From Arthrobacter gallicola (GTDB taxonomy: Bacteria > Actinomycetota > Actinomycetes > Actinomycetales > Micrococcaceae), in contig NZ_JACSQD010000005.1 of NCBI RefSeq assembly GCF_014836775.1, positions 278,221-342,220 of the forward strand: a DNA stretch of 64,000 bases. Reading direction: 5' to 3'. A model generated the notes under the pieces. That model saw nothing but the letters and a program-made list of their open reading frames with translations. It did not search any database and was not told the DNA's origin. The position numbers and the translations under genes are program-made. Below, piece after piece: positions 1 through 9,052 of the stretch. Within the stretch, counting starts at the first letter, position 1; each line of letters begins with the position of its first letter.

Positions 1-145
1 ACCGCTCCGCCACACTGCGGACAGCCGATGCCCGGCCCAGGAACAGGGTGGGATTCCCCTGCTGGTTGTGGGCCGATCCGGGGTCAGGAATGTCGGCGGT
101 ATGCACCTTGAGCGCGTTGGCACCTTCGGAGTGATGATTTTTCAC
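1..145 (-). CDS. LuxR/P-loop regulator, N-terminal fragment (cut by window edge)
   Basis: Only the first 48 codons are in the window. The frame opens with GTG at 145, preceded by a good ribosome binding site (AGAAGAGGT, positions 152-160 on the complement), and stays open to the edge. Near residue 33 it reads PTLFLGRASAVRSV, the same kind of opening (hhGRxxxhRSV) found just before the Walker A loop in the three large regulators downstream in coordinate order (LLAGRTEAVRSV, LVGRAESLRVL). I infer a fourth member of this regulator array. No P-loop or helix-turn-helix is visible because the gene continues outside, so function rests on similarity of this short segment and on position. Confidence 0.6.
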   Translation of the reverse strand, partial: MKNHHSEGANALKVHTADIPDPGSAHNQQGNPTLFLGRASAVRSVAER

Positions 146-326
146 AGCGAGACCTCTTCTATCCAGCGACCTGTCTTGCGCCATGCAGGCAGGCGTTCAA
201 CAGACTAGGTAGCCCCCGTAGGCAGCAGCACGAGTACCCGTCACCAGTAATCGCCAGCCTCTACTTGAATCACAACCACAAAACTGAGGTCCGGTACTTG
301 GAAAGGGTGCAGCGGGTACGCGCCAG

Positions 327-3029
327 TTACTTGGCTGAGGGGTTCGAGCCTCTTCTTTCCTCCTCAACTACTTGCCGGCTGAGGAGCCGCCGCAGTTCGG
401 ACCTTCCGGAAACGTGCAGTTTTTGGAAGATCCGGCCGAGATGCCAATCAATGGTTCGCGAGGACAGGTGAAGTGCTGCGCCCAGCCGGATGCTGCTTTC
501 GCCGTCCGCCGCGCGCACTGCCAGGTCCCGCTCGAACTCGGAGAGCTGACTAAGCCGGTGACCGATGCTGTGGGCCTCGGCGAGGTAGCGGTAGCACTCG
601 TTGGCGGTGGCCCGCGAGCGCCGGATCAGCTCCCGGTCCATGGATACGGCAGCCGCATCGTGGGCTGCCTGCGCCGCCTTGTAGCCCAGACCGTAGTTTC
701 CCAGCTGCATCGCCCGCTCAGCTGCCTCCAGCAGCGCCGGGCCATCCTGCCGCTGCAGTCCTGCGGCGAGCTGCTGATACATCCGCGCGGCTGCTCCTGT
801 GCCGGCAGCGGAAACCGCTGCCAGATGTCCCGCCGCGCTCTCACTGCCGGCCGCGGCGGCAGCGCCGTAACACAGAACAGCTTCCGCGAAGGATCCCCTC
901 TGCTGCGCCTCCAGGGCCTGGACCAGCAGCGGCTGGGCCGTCTGAGCATCCGGGTTTCTCTCCAGCGCCGCCGCGGCCCGGAAATACCTGGTCAGCCCCA
1001 GAACGACAGCTGCTGGACGGCACCTGAACGCCGGGGCGGCCACCAGTATCTCCCGCATCCGGTCCCAGTCCTGTTTCACCGCATAGCAGTAGGCAGCCGC
1101 AGCGTAGGCCAAGGGCAGCAGGTCTGCCGGGTCGTTCGTTTCCAGCTGCCTGCAGGCGGGAGTCAGATACTCCAAAGCGGCGTCGGCCCGTCCGCTCAGG
1201 GCATGGATGGTACCGGCCGGGAGCTCTGCCCACGCTCCCAGGTGCGCGTCGAGGTAGCGAAGGCTCGACGCTTTGGTAATTACTTCCAGCGCGGTGGTGA
1301 AGTCCCCGCACAACATGTACGCCGAAATGGTGCCGGTGAGGATTTCAGCTCCGTGCAGCTTGGGCAGGCATTGCGCGTCCTGCAGGTTGTTCCAGAGTAT
1401 GCCGGCTGCTGCCGCTGCGGCATCGCTCTGCCCGGTCATGGCGAGCGCCTGGGCGTCTGCCACGCCGGCCATCAGCCGAATGGCCTCGGGAACGTCGGTA
1501 TCCTGCGAGATTTGGTCAAGTCCCTGCGGCAACTGACGCCGGTCCCCCTCACGGACCGCCAGGACTGCCCTGACCACTAGGGCACACTGCCCGGCCCGCT
1601 TCCGGCCATCAGCAGGCAGCGCTGCGGCGGCCTCTTCCGCGGATGCGATGCTGGCGGCCGGCGAAGCTGCGGCAGGGTCAAGGGCACACCTGGCCAGGGC
1701 CAGTTCCAGGTGGGCTGCCACCATGGTGGCAGGATCCCCCAGCCGCACCACAGCCTGAAGCTCGGCTTCTGCTTCCTGTGTCCGTCCCAGGGCAGACAGC
1801 GCCCGCCCCCGTTCCAGCATCACTTCCGGAGAACTGCGGTAATCCGGAACTGCTGCGGTGATCTTCAGCGCCGCTTCCGGATCTCCGGCAGCAAGAGCCG
1901 CTGCCCCCGCGCGCCGGGCAATGCCGGGCGCAAGCCGGGCGCCGGAGACAGCCGACCAGGAAGCGTAGGCCTTGGCTGCCGAGTCCGGGAAACGGTCCAG
2001 ATCCGGCTCAGTGGCCAGGAGCTCATGCCAAAGATCAAACGAACGGCCCACCGGCACCAGCCGGGCCACCAGCCTGGCGTAAAGGCGTTCCCGTACGTAC
2101 ACGGATCCGTTCCGCACGTTTACCCGGAGCACACCGCGTTCCTCCAATGCATCCACCGCATGCGGGTCTGCAACTGCCAGCAGGGAACTGATCGGGATGC
2201 CCGGGCACAGGGAGGCCAGTTCAATGACCCGGCGTTCCGGGGCCGGCAGGGAGCGGTACCAGTTCTCCATCCAGTCGGAGATTTCTCCCGCGTAGGTGAG
2301 CGGTCCGGTCAGCGTCCATGTGTCCCCACGGTGCTGGATGCGTCCGGCGGCGATCTGGTCACGGCACAGCAGAGACGTAAAGAGCGGATTTCCCTGGGTG
2401 TCTGCCCAAACCGTCCGTGCCGCGAGGGCAGACAATCTTCCGCCCGCTACCGTTTCCATCAGGGTGCGGGCGTCAGGGTTCTCCAGCGGGCCCAGATCTG
2501 TCCGCCGCAGAACGCCGTCGGACCAGAGGCGCAGCAGGCCGTCTCCGCACCGGAGGAGATCCGGTGTGGTCGCCAGCAATTTCACGGCCTGCTGCCGGGC
2601 CAGCTGAGCTGTCACCATTTGGCTCTGCGGATCAAGTTCATGGGCGTTGTCCAGGATCAACAGGACGGGCTTTCCTGCCGCACGGTGCCGCAGATAGGTT
2701 TTCAGCTCTGCCAGGACCCGGACCGGATCGTTCAGGATGCCTTCCGGGAGATCGCTGAGCAGCCAGCCCAGCGCCCCGTAGCTGCTGCGGGCAGAAACCG
2801 CACTGCCCCGGACGTAGACAACGTGGAACCGGTCGGCGACGGCTGCGGCAACATGATTGGCAAGAGCAGTCTTACCGATGCCCTCCTGCCCAACAATGAC
2901 CGCTCCGCTGCCTGACTCAACCGCCCCGAGGACGGAGCGGACCGCTTCTGTACGCCCCGCCAGCAAAGACGGCCGGCTGACCCGCGTTTGGGCAGGGATA
3001 TCCGGTGGGCTGTGGGGAACAACGGGCAT
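327..3029 (-). CDS. Large ATP-binding LuxR-family transcriptional regulator (array member A)
   Basis: A 900-residue cytoplasmic regulator of the MalT/LAL type: N-terminal P-loop NTPase, long helical middle, C-terminal LuxR helix-turn-helix. Walker A is GQEGIGKT (residues 47-54) and Walker B is VLLILDNAH (122-130). The middle is Ala-rich and TPR-like. The C-terminal HTH (about 830-888) has RTIDWHLG where most LuxR proteins have RTVExH. Start ATG at 3029 follows GGAG with 8-nt spacing. It is closely related to the protein encoded at 5950-8601, sharing the SSYGALGWLL and LWSDG segments, and less so to the one between them. The ligand and target genes cannot be read from the sequence. In this family ATP and effector binding usually drive oligomerisation and DNA binding. 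Confidence 0.85.
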   Translation of the reverse strand: MPVVPHSPPDIPAQTRVSRPSLLAGRTEAVRSVLGAVESGSGAVIVGQEGIGKTALANHVAAAVADRFHVVYVRGSAVSARSSYGALGWLLSDLPEGILNDPVRVLAELKTYLRHRAAGKPVLLILDNAHELDPQSQMVTAQLARQQAVKLLATTPDLLRCGDGLLRLWSDGVLRRTDLGPLENPDARTLMETVAGGRLSALAARTVWADTQGNPLFTSLLCRDQIAAGRIQHRGDTWTLTGPLTYAGEISDWMENWYRSLPAPERRVIELASLCPGIPISSLLAVADPHAVDALEERGVLRVNVRNGSVYVRERLYARLVARLVPVGRSFDLWHELLATEPDLDRFPDSAAKAYASWSAVSGARLAPGIARRAGAAALAAGDPEAALKITAAVPDYRSSPEVMLERGRALSALGRTQEAEAELQAVVRLGDPATMVAAHLELALARCALDPAAASPAASIASAEEAAAALPADGRKRAGQCALVVRAVLAVREGDRRQLPQGLDQISQDTDVPEAIRLMAGVADAQALAMTGQSDAAAAAAGILWNNLQDAQCLPKLHGAEILTGTISAYMLCGDFTTALEVITKASSLRYLDAHLGAWAELPAGTIHALSGRADAALEYLTPACRQLETNDPADLLPLAYAAAAYCYAVKQDWDRMREILVAAPAFRCRPAAVVLGLTRYFRAAAALERNPDAQTAQPLLVQALEAQQRGSFAEAVLCYGAAAAAGSESAAGHLAAVSAAGTGAAARMYQQLAAGLQRQDGPALLEAAERAMQLGNYGLGYKAAQAAHDAAAVSMDRELIRRSRATANECYRYLAEAHSIGHRLSQLSEFERDLAVRAADGESSIRLGAALHLSSRTIDWHLGRIFQKLHVSGRSELRRLLSRQVVEEERRGSNPSAK

Positions 3030-3244
3030 TAATTCACTCCGGTTTCTCGCGCCGGCATTTGCCGGTCGAGGACCGATGGTATGGTCCCGGAGGAGTCGCG
3101 CCTACACGTAGTACATACGGGCTTTTAGGCCGTGGCGCGTGCGTAATTTGGGAGTTTTCGGTGCACCGCTACTTGGATGGAGGCTGAGCTGAAAGAGGAT
3201 TCCGGGTGGGAAACCGGGTCAGTTCCCGGCCGCCGGCGCCGGCT

Positions 3245-5929
3245 CTACTCTCCCAGCAGCTCAGCGCTCAGTTCGTCGCGTTTGCTGATCCCGAGTTTTT
3301 CGAAGGTCCGGTAAATATGGCCTTCCACGGTCCGGACGGAAAGGAACAACCGTTCAGCGATCTCGGCGTTGCGGTAACCCTTGAGGACGAGAGCTGCCAC
3401 ATCTTTCTCGCGGCGGGTCAGCGACGGAGCAGCCGGCTGCTTCCGCTGTCCGGCAGTTTTCTCCGAAGTTTTGCCGACCGCCCGCTGCACCCGCTGGATC
3501 TGGGCGCGGTCGCCGCTGGCCCGCGCCAGCCGCAGAGCTTCCTGCAGGGCCAGCGGTCCCAGCGCCTCTGTGTCATAATCGGCGGGGTCGGAGGCGAGCC
3601 GCAGCAGCGCAGGCACATCCTGGTCCAGCACGCCACGCGCGAAGGCGTTCACCGCCCGCGCATACGGCCCCTGGAAGTCATCGCTGAGTTTCAGCAGCCG
3701 GCTCAATCCGGCCGGATCCCCCATACGCATGCCGATGGTGCGCAGATCGAACTCCGCTGCCAGCAGGCCCCGTTCCTCAGCCTGGTCCGCCAGATCGCGG
3801 AGATCTTTCAGTGCCCGTGGATCATTGGTGCGCCGGTAGGTACAAGCTATCCGGTTGCCGGCTGCCATGGTCTGCTCATGGACGGAACCGCGCGGTTCGA
3901 GCTGGTCGTAGTCCTGTAACAGTTGGTCCGCCAGAGCCAGGTCTCCCTGATGGGCCGCGATGTGCGAACTGAGCGCCAAGGCCAGCGGGAGCAGCCCTTC
4001 GGGGTCATAGCCGCGCAGTCCTTCGACAGCGGCGGCGAGTTTGGGCCGTGCCTCTCCCAGCTGCCCCCGCCGCAGGTGCATGACCGCGAAACAAAAGTCC
4101 ACTGCACCCCCCGTATGGACCAGGGCACGGGCGGTGATTCCGCCTTTCTGGTGGACGCAGCTGCGCACTTCCTCCCAGTACCCCGCCCAGAGCAGGGCGG
4201 AGAGATGCCGGTGGAGGACAAAGTGGTGGTAGGAAAGGAAACGGTGGTCGTTTCCCGTCACGATCATCAGGGCTTCCCTGGTCAGGTTGACGGCGGTCTC
4301 GGCCCGTCCCGTAGCCGTATAAACATCGCCCAGCAGCGCGAGCGCCACCGCTGTGGCTTCCAGGTCCTCGGCCTGCCGGCTCTCTTCGAGCAGGCCTGGC
4401 AGATGGGTGAGGGCCGTGCGGTAGTGCCCTTCAGCGACGTCGATCAGCAGCCCGAGCAGCTTCACGCCACGGCGGGATGAGACTGCCTCTGCCTCCAGTT
4501 TCTGATCAAACGTGCCGGCGGCGCGGGCCGCAGCCTCGATCCGTTCGACGGCTTCCTGCCAACTCCGCAGGGGTGCCCGCAGCTTGGTTCCCCCACCGTC
4601 CAGACGCTGGCAGATCTGGACCGTGAGCAGGGTTCCCATCTTGGCCGTAGTCAGATCGATGGCAGCCTCCACTGTCCCGGAGACCAGATCCCGGGCGGCC
4701 TCATAATTCCCGCACTGGTAGTGGGCCCGTGCGGCCTGCACGCCTGCGGCAGGCAGAAGCTCTTTCCGGCGTACCTCCCCGGCAGCGCGGAGGGCAAAGG
4801 TGGTGTCGAAAAAGTTGTTGGCCATATACGCAGCCCGCAGCAGCTGCTCATCGGGAACGGGCGCTCCGCAGTCCAGGGACCAGGCCACGCTGCGCAGCAG
4901 CCCGTCCATGGATTCGTGGCGTTCGGGCAGCACGGCATGCACCCGCTGCCGCAGCCGGGCAGAGCGGGCCGCGGGGACCATATGACGCACCACCTCGCCG
5001 TAGAGCGGGTGCCGCGGCCGCAGCAGCCGTTGTCCGGCATCCTCCACGCTGACCAGTTTGGCCGCAGTCAAAGCGTCCACAGACCGGTGCAGGCCCAGCC
5101 GGAAGGCCACACCAACCGGGAGCGGCTCGGCGAGGGCAATAATTTCCATGGTTTCCCGCTCCTCAACGGAGAGGCCGGAAAGCTGTGCCTTCAGCAGGTC
5201 CCCGAGCCGTCCCTGGGGCGGGTGCACAAAGTCCTCCAGCAGCCAGACACCGTTATGCTGCACCAAATTGCCTGTGCGGCGGGTCTCCGCGACGAGCGCC
5301 TGCACAAACATCGGGTTGCCGCCGCTCACTCGGGCCAGCTCACCCGACGTCGTGCTCAAAAGCGGACCGTCGAGAATCTGGCGGCACAGCTCGTGTACCT
5401 GCTCCTCCGTCAGCGGCGCGAGGTGGTGCCGGGAGATGATGCCGCTCCACACCTGGTCCGGGATTCCGGCCGGGATCGCGGTGATGCTGCGGGTCAGGAT
5501 CAGGACGCGGATAGTTCCGGAAGCCAGCAGCTGGGACAGGAGGTCGGCGCTCGCCTCGTCCAGAGCATGCGCATCGTCCACGACCACCAGCGGGATCTCA
5601 CCGGTGGCGGGCTCGGATTCCGGCCGCAGTCTTTGCAGCAGGGCACGCATAACTGCCAGCGGCGAGCCAGTATCACGGGCGGAGAGGTCGGGCAGCAGCG
5701 GGGCGAGAGCACCGTAGGGAATGCCGGTCAAAGCAGAACTCGCGTGGACGCGGTGGACCGGCATGGACGTTTCCAGCACCCCGACCACCACCTGTGCCAG
5801 GGCACTCTTACCCAGCCCTGCCTCCGCCACCACAAGGGCGCCGTGGAGCTGCTGGGAACGCAGGCTGGCCAGAACCGCCTGTACGTCATCATCACGGCCC
5901 ACCATTGGCTGCGACGCGAAACTCTGCAT
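3245..5929 (-). CDS. Large ATP-binding LuxR-family transcriptional regulator (array member B)
   Basis: An 894-residue P-loop/LuxR regulator. Walker A is AEAGLGKS (35-42), Walker B VVVDDAHAL (115-123), followed by a TPR-like helical region and a textbook LuxR helix-turn-helix in the last 60 residues (LTRREKDV, then AEIAERL, then SVRTVEGHI). Its HTH differs from members A and C, so its operator is probably different. The ATG at 5929 lies only 20 nt after the stop of the gene at 5950-8601, behind a purine-rich GGGGGAAG stretch, so the two are likely co-transcribed. A 215-nt gap separates it from member A. Effector and target are unknown. Confidence 0.87.
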   Translation of the reverse strand: MQSFASQPMVGRDDDVQAVLASLRSQQLHGALVVAEAGLGKSALAQVVVGVLETSMPVHRVHASSALTGIPYGALAPLLPDLSARDTGSPLAVMRALLQRLRPESEPATGEIPLVVVDDAHALDEASADLLSQLLASGTIRVLILTRSITAIPAGIPDQVWSGIISRHHLAPLTEEQVHELCRQILDGPLLSTTSGELARVSGGNPMFVQALVAETRRTGNLVQHNGVWLLEDFVHPPQGRLGDLLKAQLSGLSVEERETMEIIALAEPLPVGVAFRLGLHRSVDALTAAKLVSVEDAGQRLLRPRHPLYGEVVRHMVPAARSARLRQRVHAVLPERHESMDGLLRSVAWSLDCGAPVPDEQLLRAAYMANNFFDTTFALRAAGEVRRKELLPAAGVQAARAHYQCGNYEAARDLVSGTVEAAIDLTTAKMGTLLTVQICQRLDGGGTKLRAPLRSWQEAVERIEAAARAAGTFDQKLEAEAVSSRRGVKLLGLLIDVAEGHYRTALTHLPGLLEESRQAEDLEATAVALALLGDVYTATGRAETAVNLTREALMIVTGNDHRFLSYHHFVLHRHLSALLWAGYWEEVRSCVHQKGGITARALVHTGGAVDFCFAVMHLRRGQLGEARPKLAAAVEGLRGYDPEGLLPLALALSSHIAAHQGDLALADQLLQDYDQLEPRGSVHEQTMAAGNRIACTYRRTNDPRALKDLRDLADQAEERGLLAAEFDLRTIGMRMGDPAGLSRLLKLSDDFQGPYARAVNAFARGVLDQDVPALLRLASDPADYDTEALGPLALQEALRLARASGDRAQIQRVQRAVGKTSEKTAGQRKQPAAPSLTRREKDVAALVLKGYRNAEIAERLFLSVRTVEGHIYRTFEKLGISKRDELSAELLGE

Positions 5930-5949
5930 GTCTTCCCCCCGCCCGGGGA

Positions 5950-8601
5950 CTAACCCAGGGCTTCCTTCAGCTCGGATCGGTCCGAAACGTGGAGCTTGTC
6001 GAAGATCTTACCCAGATGCCAGTCGATCGTCCGCGGAGACAAATTGAGCTCTGCCGCGATGTCGGCCCTGGTCCTCTCTCCACCGGCCAGCCGCACCAGT
6101 TCGGTCTCGAAGCTGTTGAGCTCCTTCATCCGGCGTTCCAGGGTGTTGTCCCGGCGCAGTTTTCGGAAGCTTTTGTTCTCCACGGCAAGGGCTGACCGCG
6201 CGGCAGTTCTTCCGGTGGCAGCGACGCCCTCTGACCGGATCAGCACGGCTGCACGGTAGGCGAACAGGTGATGCCCAAGTTCGGCGGCTCCTTCCGCAGC
6301 CCGAAGCAGCAGCGGCGCATCGTGTGAAAGACGCCCGGCACTGTAATCGGTCAGCACGGCAGCCCAGCGGCCGCTGGCGGCCGTTGCCACACGCTGAAGC
6401 TCGACGGCGGCAGCCTCATCCCCCAGCGAGGCAGCCATAGCCAGGCAGGACAGCGCGGCGGAAACATTCGAGCGGGACAGCGACTCCTCCGCCAGCCGGC
6501 GGAGCTGACCGGCGAGCAGGACGGGGTCCTCCGCATGAGCGGCCAGCGCGCGGAAATAGGCGGTGCTGTGTTCCGGGTACCAGTCCGGACGGTGCCGGAA
6601 CCGCGGGGCCATCGCCACATAGGACAGGGCGTTCTGGGTCTCGCCCCGCAGCCGGTAGGCATAGGCGGTGAGTGCGGCAGCGAGCGGCATCAGGTTCTCC
6701 GGGTCCGAATACCGCAGCTGGCTGATGCCGGGCAGCAGCAGATCCAGCGCCTCATCCGCCTGCCCCGCTGCCGCCCGGATCAGACCGGGAGCCAGTTCTC
6801 CCCCGCTGCCGCGGAAAGACCATTTCGGCCCGGCGCTGTCCACCACCGTGAGCAGCTCCAGCGCGCGCTGGAGCTCGCCTGCCGCAAAACAGGCGTAAAA
6901 GACCCGGGTCGCCAGCGCTGCCTGTTCGCGGGCGCTCATCGGTGTCTGCAGTGCCGCACTGGTCTCCTCCAGCAATTCCATGCCCTGGGCGGCTTCTCCC
7001 GTGACGGCCAGCGCCTCAGCCGCCATGGCCCGGGCCCGGGCGCGGACACCCGGCGCCACATCTGGAGCAGAAACGAGGCCAAGTAACGGCTCAACGGCAT
7101 CCTTGTAGTGCCCCTCGGCAATGCACAGTTCCGCCTGTGTGAGAGTCAGCGCAGCCTCCGCTTCGGCCTTGCAGCTGCCGGTATACCCGTTCACGCGGGC
7201 GCGGACCTCCGTGCATACGGCTCCCCCGGAGCCCGTAGACACGGCAGCCCCGGAGCCGGCGGGCATGGTGCGCAGCAGCGCTGCCTTCAGGAGCATCAGA
7301 GCTATCCAGCTGCCATCCTCCGCGGCGTCCCCAGTCTGCTTCCACTCATGGTCCTGCAGGATTGAAAGTGCTTCGTGGTTCTCCCCCAGGGCCATCAGGG
7401 CGCGGACTTCCTCGGTCACCAGGTCCCGGCTGCGGTCCGCTGGGGCTACACACCTGGCATAGGCCAGGGCACGCCGGTGCTCACCGTTGCTGTTCGCCAG
7501 CCTGGCTGCCTGCTCCACTAGGGAAACGGGCGGCAGCGCTTCACAGGCCAGGGACCAGGCCACGTAGCCGGGAACGGCGGAGGGGTCCAGCCCATCCGGC
7601 ACGTCAAGCACAGCTGATACTTCTTCCCAGAGTTCCCGGCTTCGGCCCAGCGGAACACTTCCGGTGACCACCGCCGAAAGCGTGGTGCTGCTGACGCGAA
7701 CCATCGGCATGGCAGCGCCGCTGATCGACAGCGTGCCTTTTTCCTGGAGGTTGTCCAGTGCCTGCGCGTCGGCGAGTTTCAGCAGCTGGGGGAGGCTGAG
7801 CGTCCCAACGAAGGAGAGGATCTCCACGATCCGGCGTTCGGCCGCGCTCATCCGCGCCAAATCTGCTCCGACTAATTCGGCAATCGCCCCGGACCGGACA
7901 TAGGGGCCGGCGGCAACCCACGCCCCGCTGACCTCCACGAGGGTTCCCGCCTCCTTTTGCTCAGCTGCCATCAGCAGGATGAACTGGGGATTTCCCTCTG
8001 TCGCGTTCCACATGGCAGCCGCTGCCCGCAGTGAGACCGGACCTCCCAGCGTCTGTTCCATGAGTGTTTTGGTCTGCCGCAAAGTCAGGGGTTCCAGATC
8101 AACGCGCTGCAGCAGACCATCGGACCAGAGCGCGAAGAGTTCTGCCGGAGAGCTCGGCAGGTCGGTCGCGGTGACAACCACGGTGACCTCGCTGCTGCGT
8201 GCCAGCTGCGCAATCACCAGTGCCGTGGCGTCGTCAAGGTGCTGGGCGTTGAAGACACACACGAGAATAGGCCGCTGCCCGGCATGTCCGCGGAGCAGGG
8301 CGGCCAGTCTTTGAAACATGAGCAGGGGCTGCGCGGCTGTGTCGGCGGGGATGTCTTCGCCGAGCTGAGTCAAGAGCCAGGCCAGGGCACCGTAGGATGT
8401 CCGCTGGGACACCTTGGTTCCGTGGATGCTGACGACGTAGTACTCGGAGGATCCTCCCGCAACGGCCTGCGCCAGCGACGATTTCCCGATCCCCTGGGGT
8501 CCCAGGATCAGGGATCCGCGGCCCGCATCCCGTGCTGCTTCCAGGACCCGCAGACTTTCAGCGCGTCCGACCAGCCGGGCCGGTTCGGTATCCAGACTCA
8601 C
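5950..8601 (-). CDS. LuxR-family regulator with degenerate Walker B (array member C)
   Basis: An 883-residue paralogue of member A. Walker A is intact (GPQGIGKS, 34-41). The aligned Walker B reads VCVFNAQHL, placing Phe117 where A and B have the magnesium-coordinating Asp, so ATP hydrolysis may be lost while nucleotide binding remains. The C-terminal HTH carries SPRTIDWHLG, almost the same recognition region as A. GTG at 8601 is the first possible start because an in-frame TGA lies directly before it; the ribosome binding site is weak (AGG). It is first in the likely C-B transcription unit, with a 451-nt gap upstream. The role of a hydrolysis-defective member, such as a regulator of A by hetero-oligomerisation, is inference. 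Confidence 0.85.
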   Translation of the reverse strand: MSLDTEPARLVGRAESLRVLEAARDAGRGSLILGPQGIGKSSLAQAVAGGSSEYYVVSIHGTKVSQRTSYGALAWLLTQLGEDIPADTAAQPLLMFQRLAALLRGHAGQRPILVCVFNAQHLDDATALVIAQLARSSEVTVVVTATDLPSSPAELFALWSDGLLQRVDLEPLTLRQTKTLMEQTLGGPVSLRAAAAMWNATEGNPQFILLMAAEQKEAGTLVEVSGAWVAAGPYVRSGAIAELVGADLARMSAAERRIVEILSFVGTLSLPQLLKLADAQALDNLQEKGTLSISGAAMPMVRVSSTTLSAVVTGSVPLGRSRELWEEVSAVLDVPDGLDPSAVPGYVAWSLACEALPPVSLVEQAARLANSNGEHRRALAYARCVAPADRSRDLVTEEVRALMALGENHEALSILQDHEWKQTGDAAEDGSWIALMLLKAALLRTMPAGSGAAVSTGSGGAVCTEVRARVNGYTGSCKAEAEAALTLTQAELCIAEGHYKDAVEPLLGLVSAPDVAPGVRARARAMAAEALAVTGEAAQGMELLEETSAALQTPMSAREQAALATRVFYACFAAGELQRALELLTVVDSAGPKWSFRGSGGELAPGLIRAAAGQADEALDLLLPGISQLRYSDPENLMPLAAALTAYAYRLRGETQNALSYVAMAPRFRHRPDWYPEHSTAYFRALAAHAEDPVLLAGQLRRLAEESLSRSNVSAALSCLAMAASLGDEAAAVELQRVATAASGRWAAVLTDYSAGRLSHDAPLLLRAAEGAAELGHHLFAYRAAVLIRSEGVAATGRTAARSALAVENKSFRKLRRDNTLERRMKELNSFETELVRLAGGERTRADIAAELNLSPRTIDWHLGKIFDKLHVSDRSELKEALG

Positions 8602-9052
8602 TCAGAGCCGGCCTGTAACTGCGCCGGCCGGTCCTGGCCATCGGCTCTTTCTTACCACATTTAATGACCGAGCCATGACTGTCCCCCAATATGCACCCGT
8701 TAAGTGTCTAGTCCACTGGGTAGAAGGGTACGCCCCAAATACGTCCATAGGAAGGCATGCACTTTGGGCATGCCTTTACGGCGAGTTTGGGTGGGGAATC
8801 AATTGTGGTTCCTTGTTGTGGAGTAGTCACCTGGAGCGTGAATAAGGGACCGACGCCGGGATGGGGGTGGCCCAGTCTCGGAGGCCTCCCGACGCCGGCC
8901 CCGCTTCAGGAGCCCGAAGGCTACGGCCAGTCTAGGCCTGGGTTAGGGGTCAAACAATGCCCTGCAGGGGGCTCAGCGGCACGGGTTAACTACCCGAAAA
9001 ATGCCCTGCACTACTTGCATGCTTTGACATGGGGCTTTACCGCCCGAGGGCC
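8602..9052. other. 451-bp non-coding gap upstream of the regulator array
   Basis: No credible gene is present; the plus-strand open frame crossing it is a shadow of pth. It should hold the promoter of the C-B regulator unit and the end of the rplY-pth transcript. Visible structure: a perfect 9-bp inverted repeat (8752-8776), a 19-nt stretch at 8726-8744 that matches 314-332 at 15 positions, an 11-bp direct repeat (AATGCCCTGCA at 8956-8966 and 9000-9010), a CTACTTG heptamer at 9011-9017 shared with two other gaps in the array, and a 10-bp palindrome GGAGGCCTCC at 8880-8889. I could not assign a convincing -35/-10 pair. Confidence 0.6.
8752..8776. repeat. Perfect inverted repeat, 9-bp arms, 7-nt loop
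   Basis: AAGGCATGC and GCATGCCTT flank a 7-nt loop about 150 nt upstream of the GTG of regulator C. There is no T tract, so an operator or a leader hairpin is more likely than a terminator. The function is inferred only from symmetry and position. Confidence 0.45.

Noticed and set aside
1710..2915. 401-codon plus-strand open frame opposite regulator A
   Set aside because: It is a shadow of a GC-rich minus-strand gene: no domain resemblance, no ribosome binding site, and the opposite frame has clear Walker and HTH motifs.
4721..5953. 410-codon plus-strand open frame opposite regulator B
   Set aside because: Shadow frame with no recognisable domain, lying entirely opposite the well supported regulator B.
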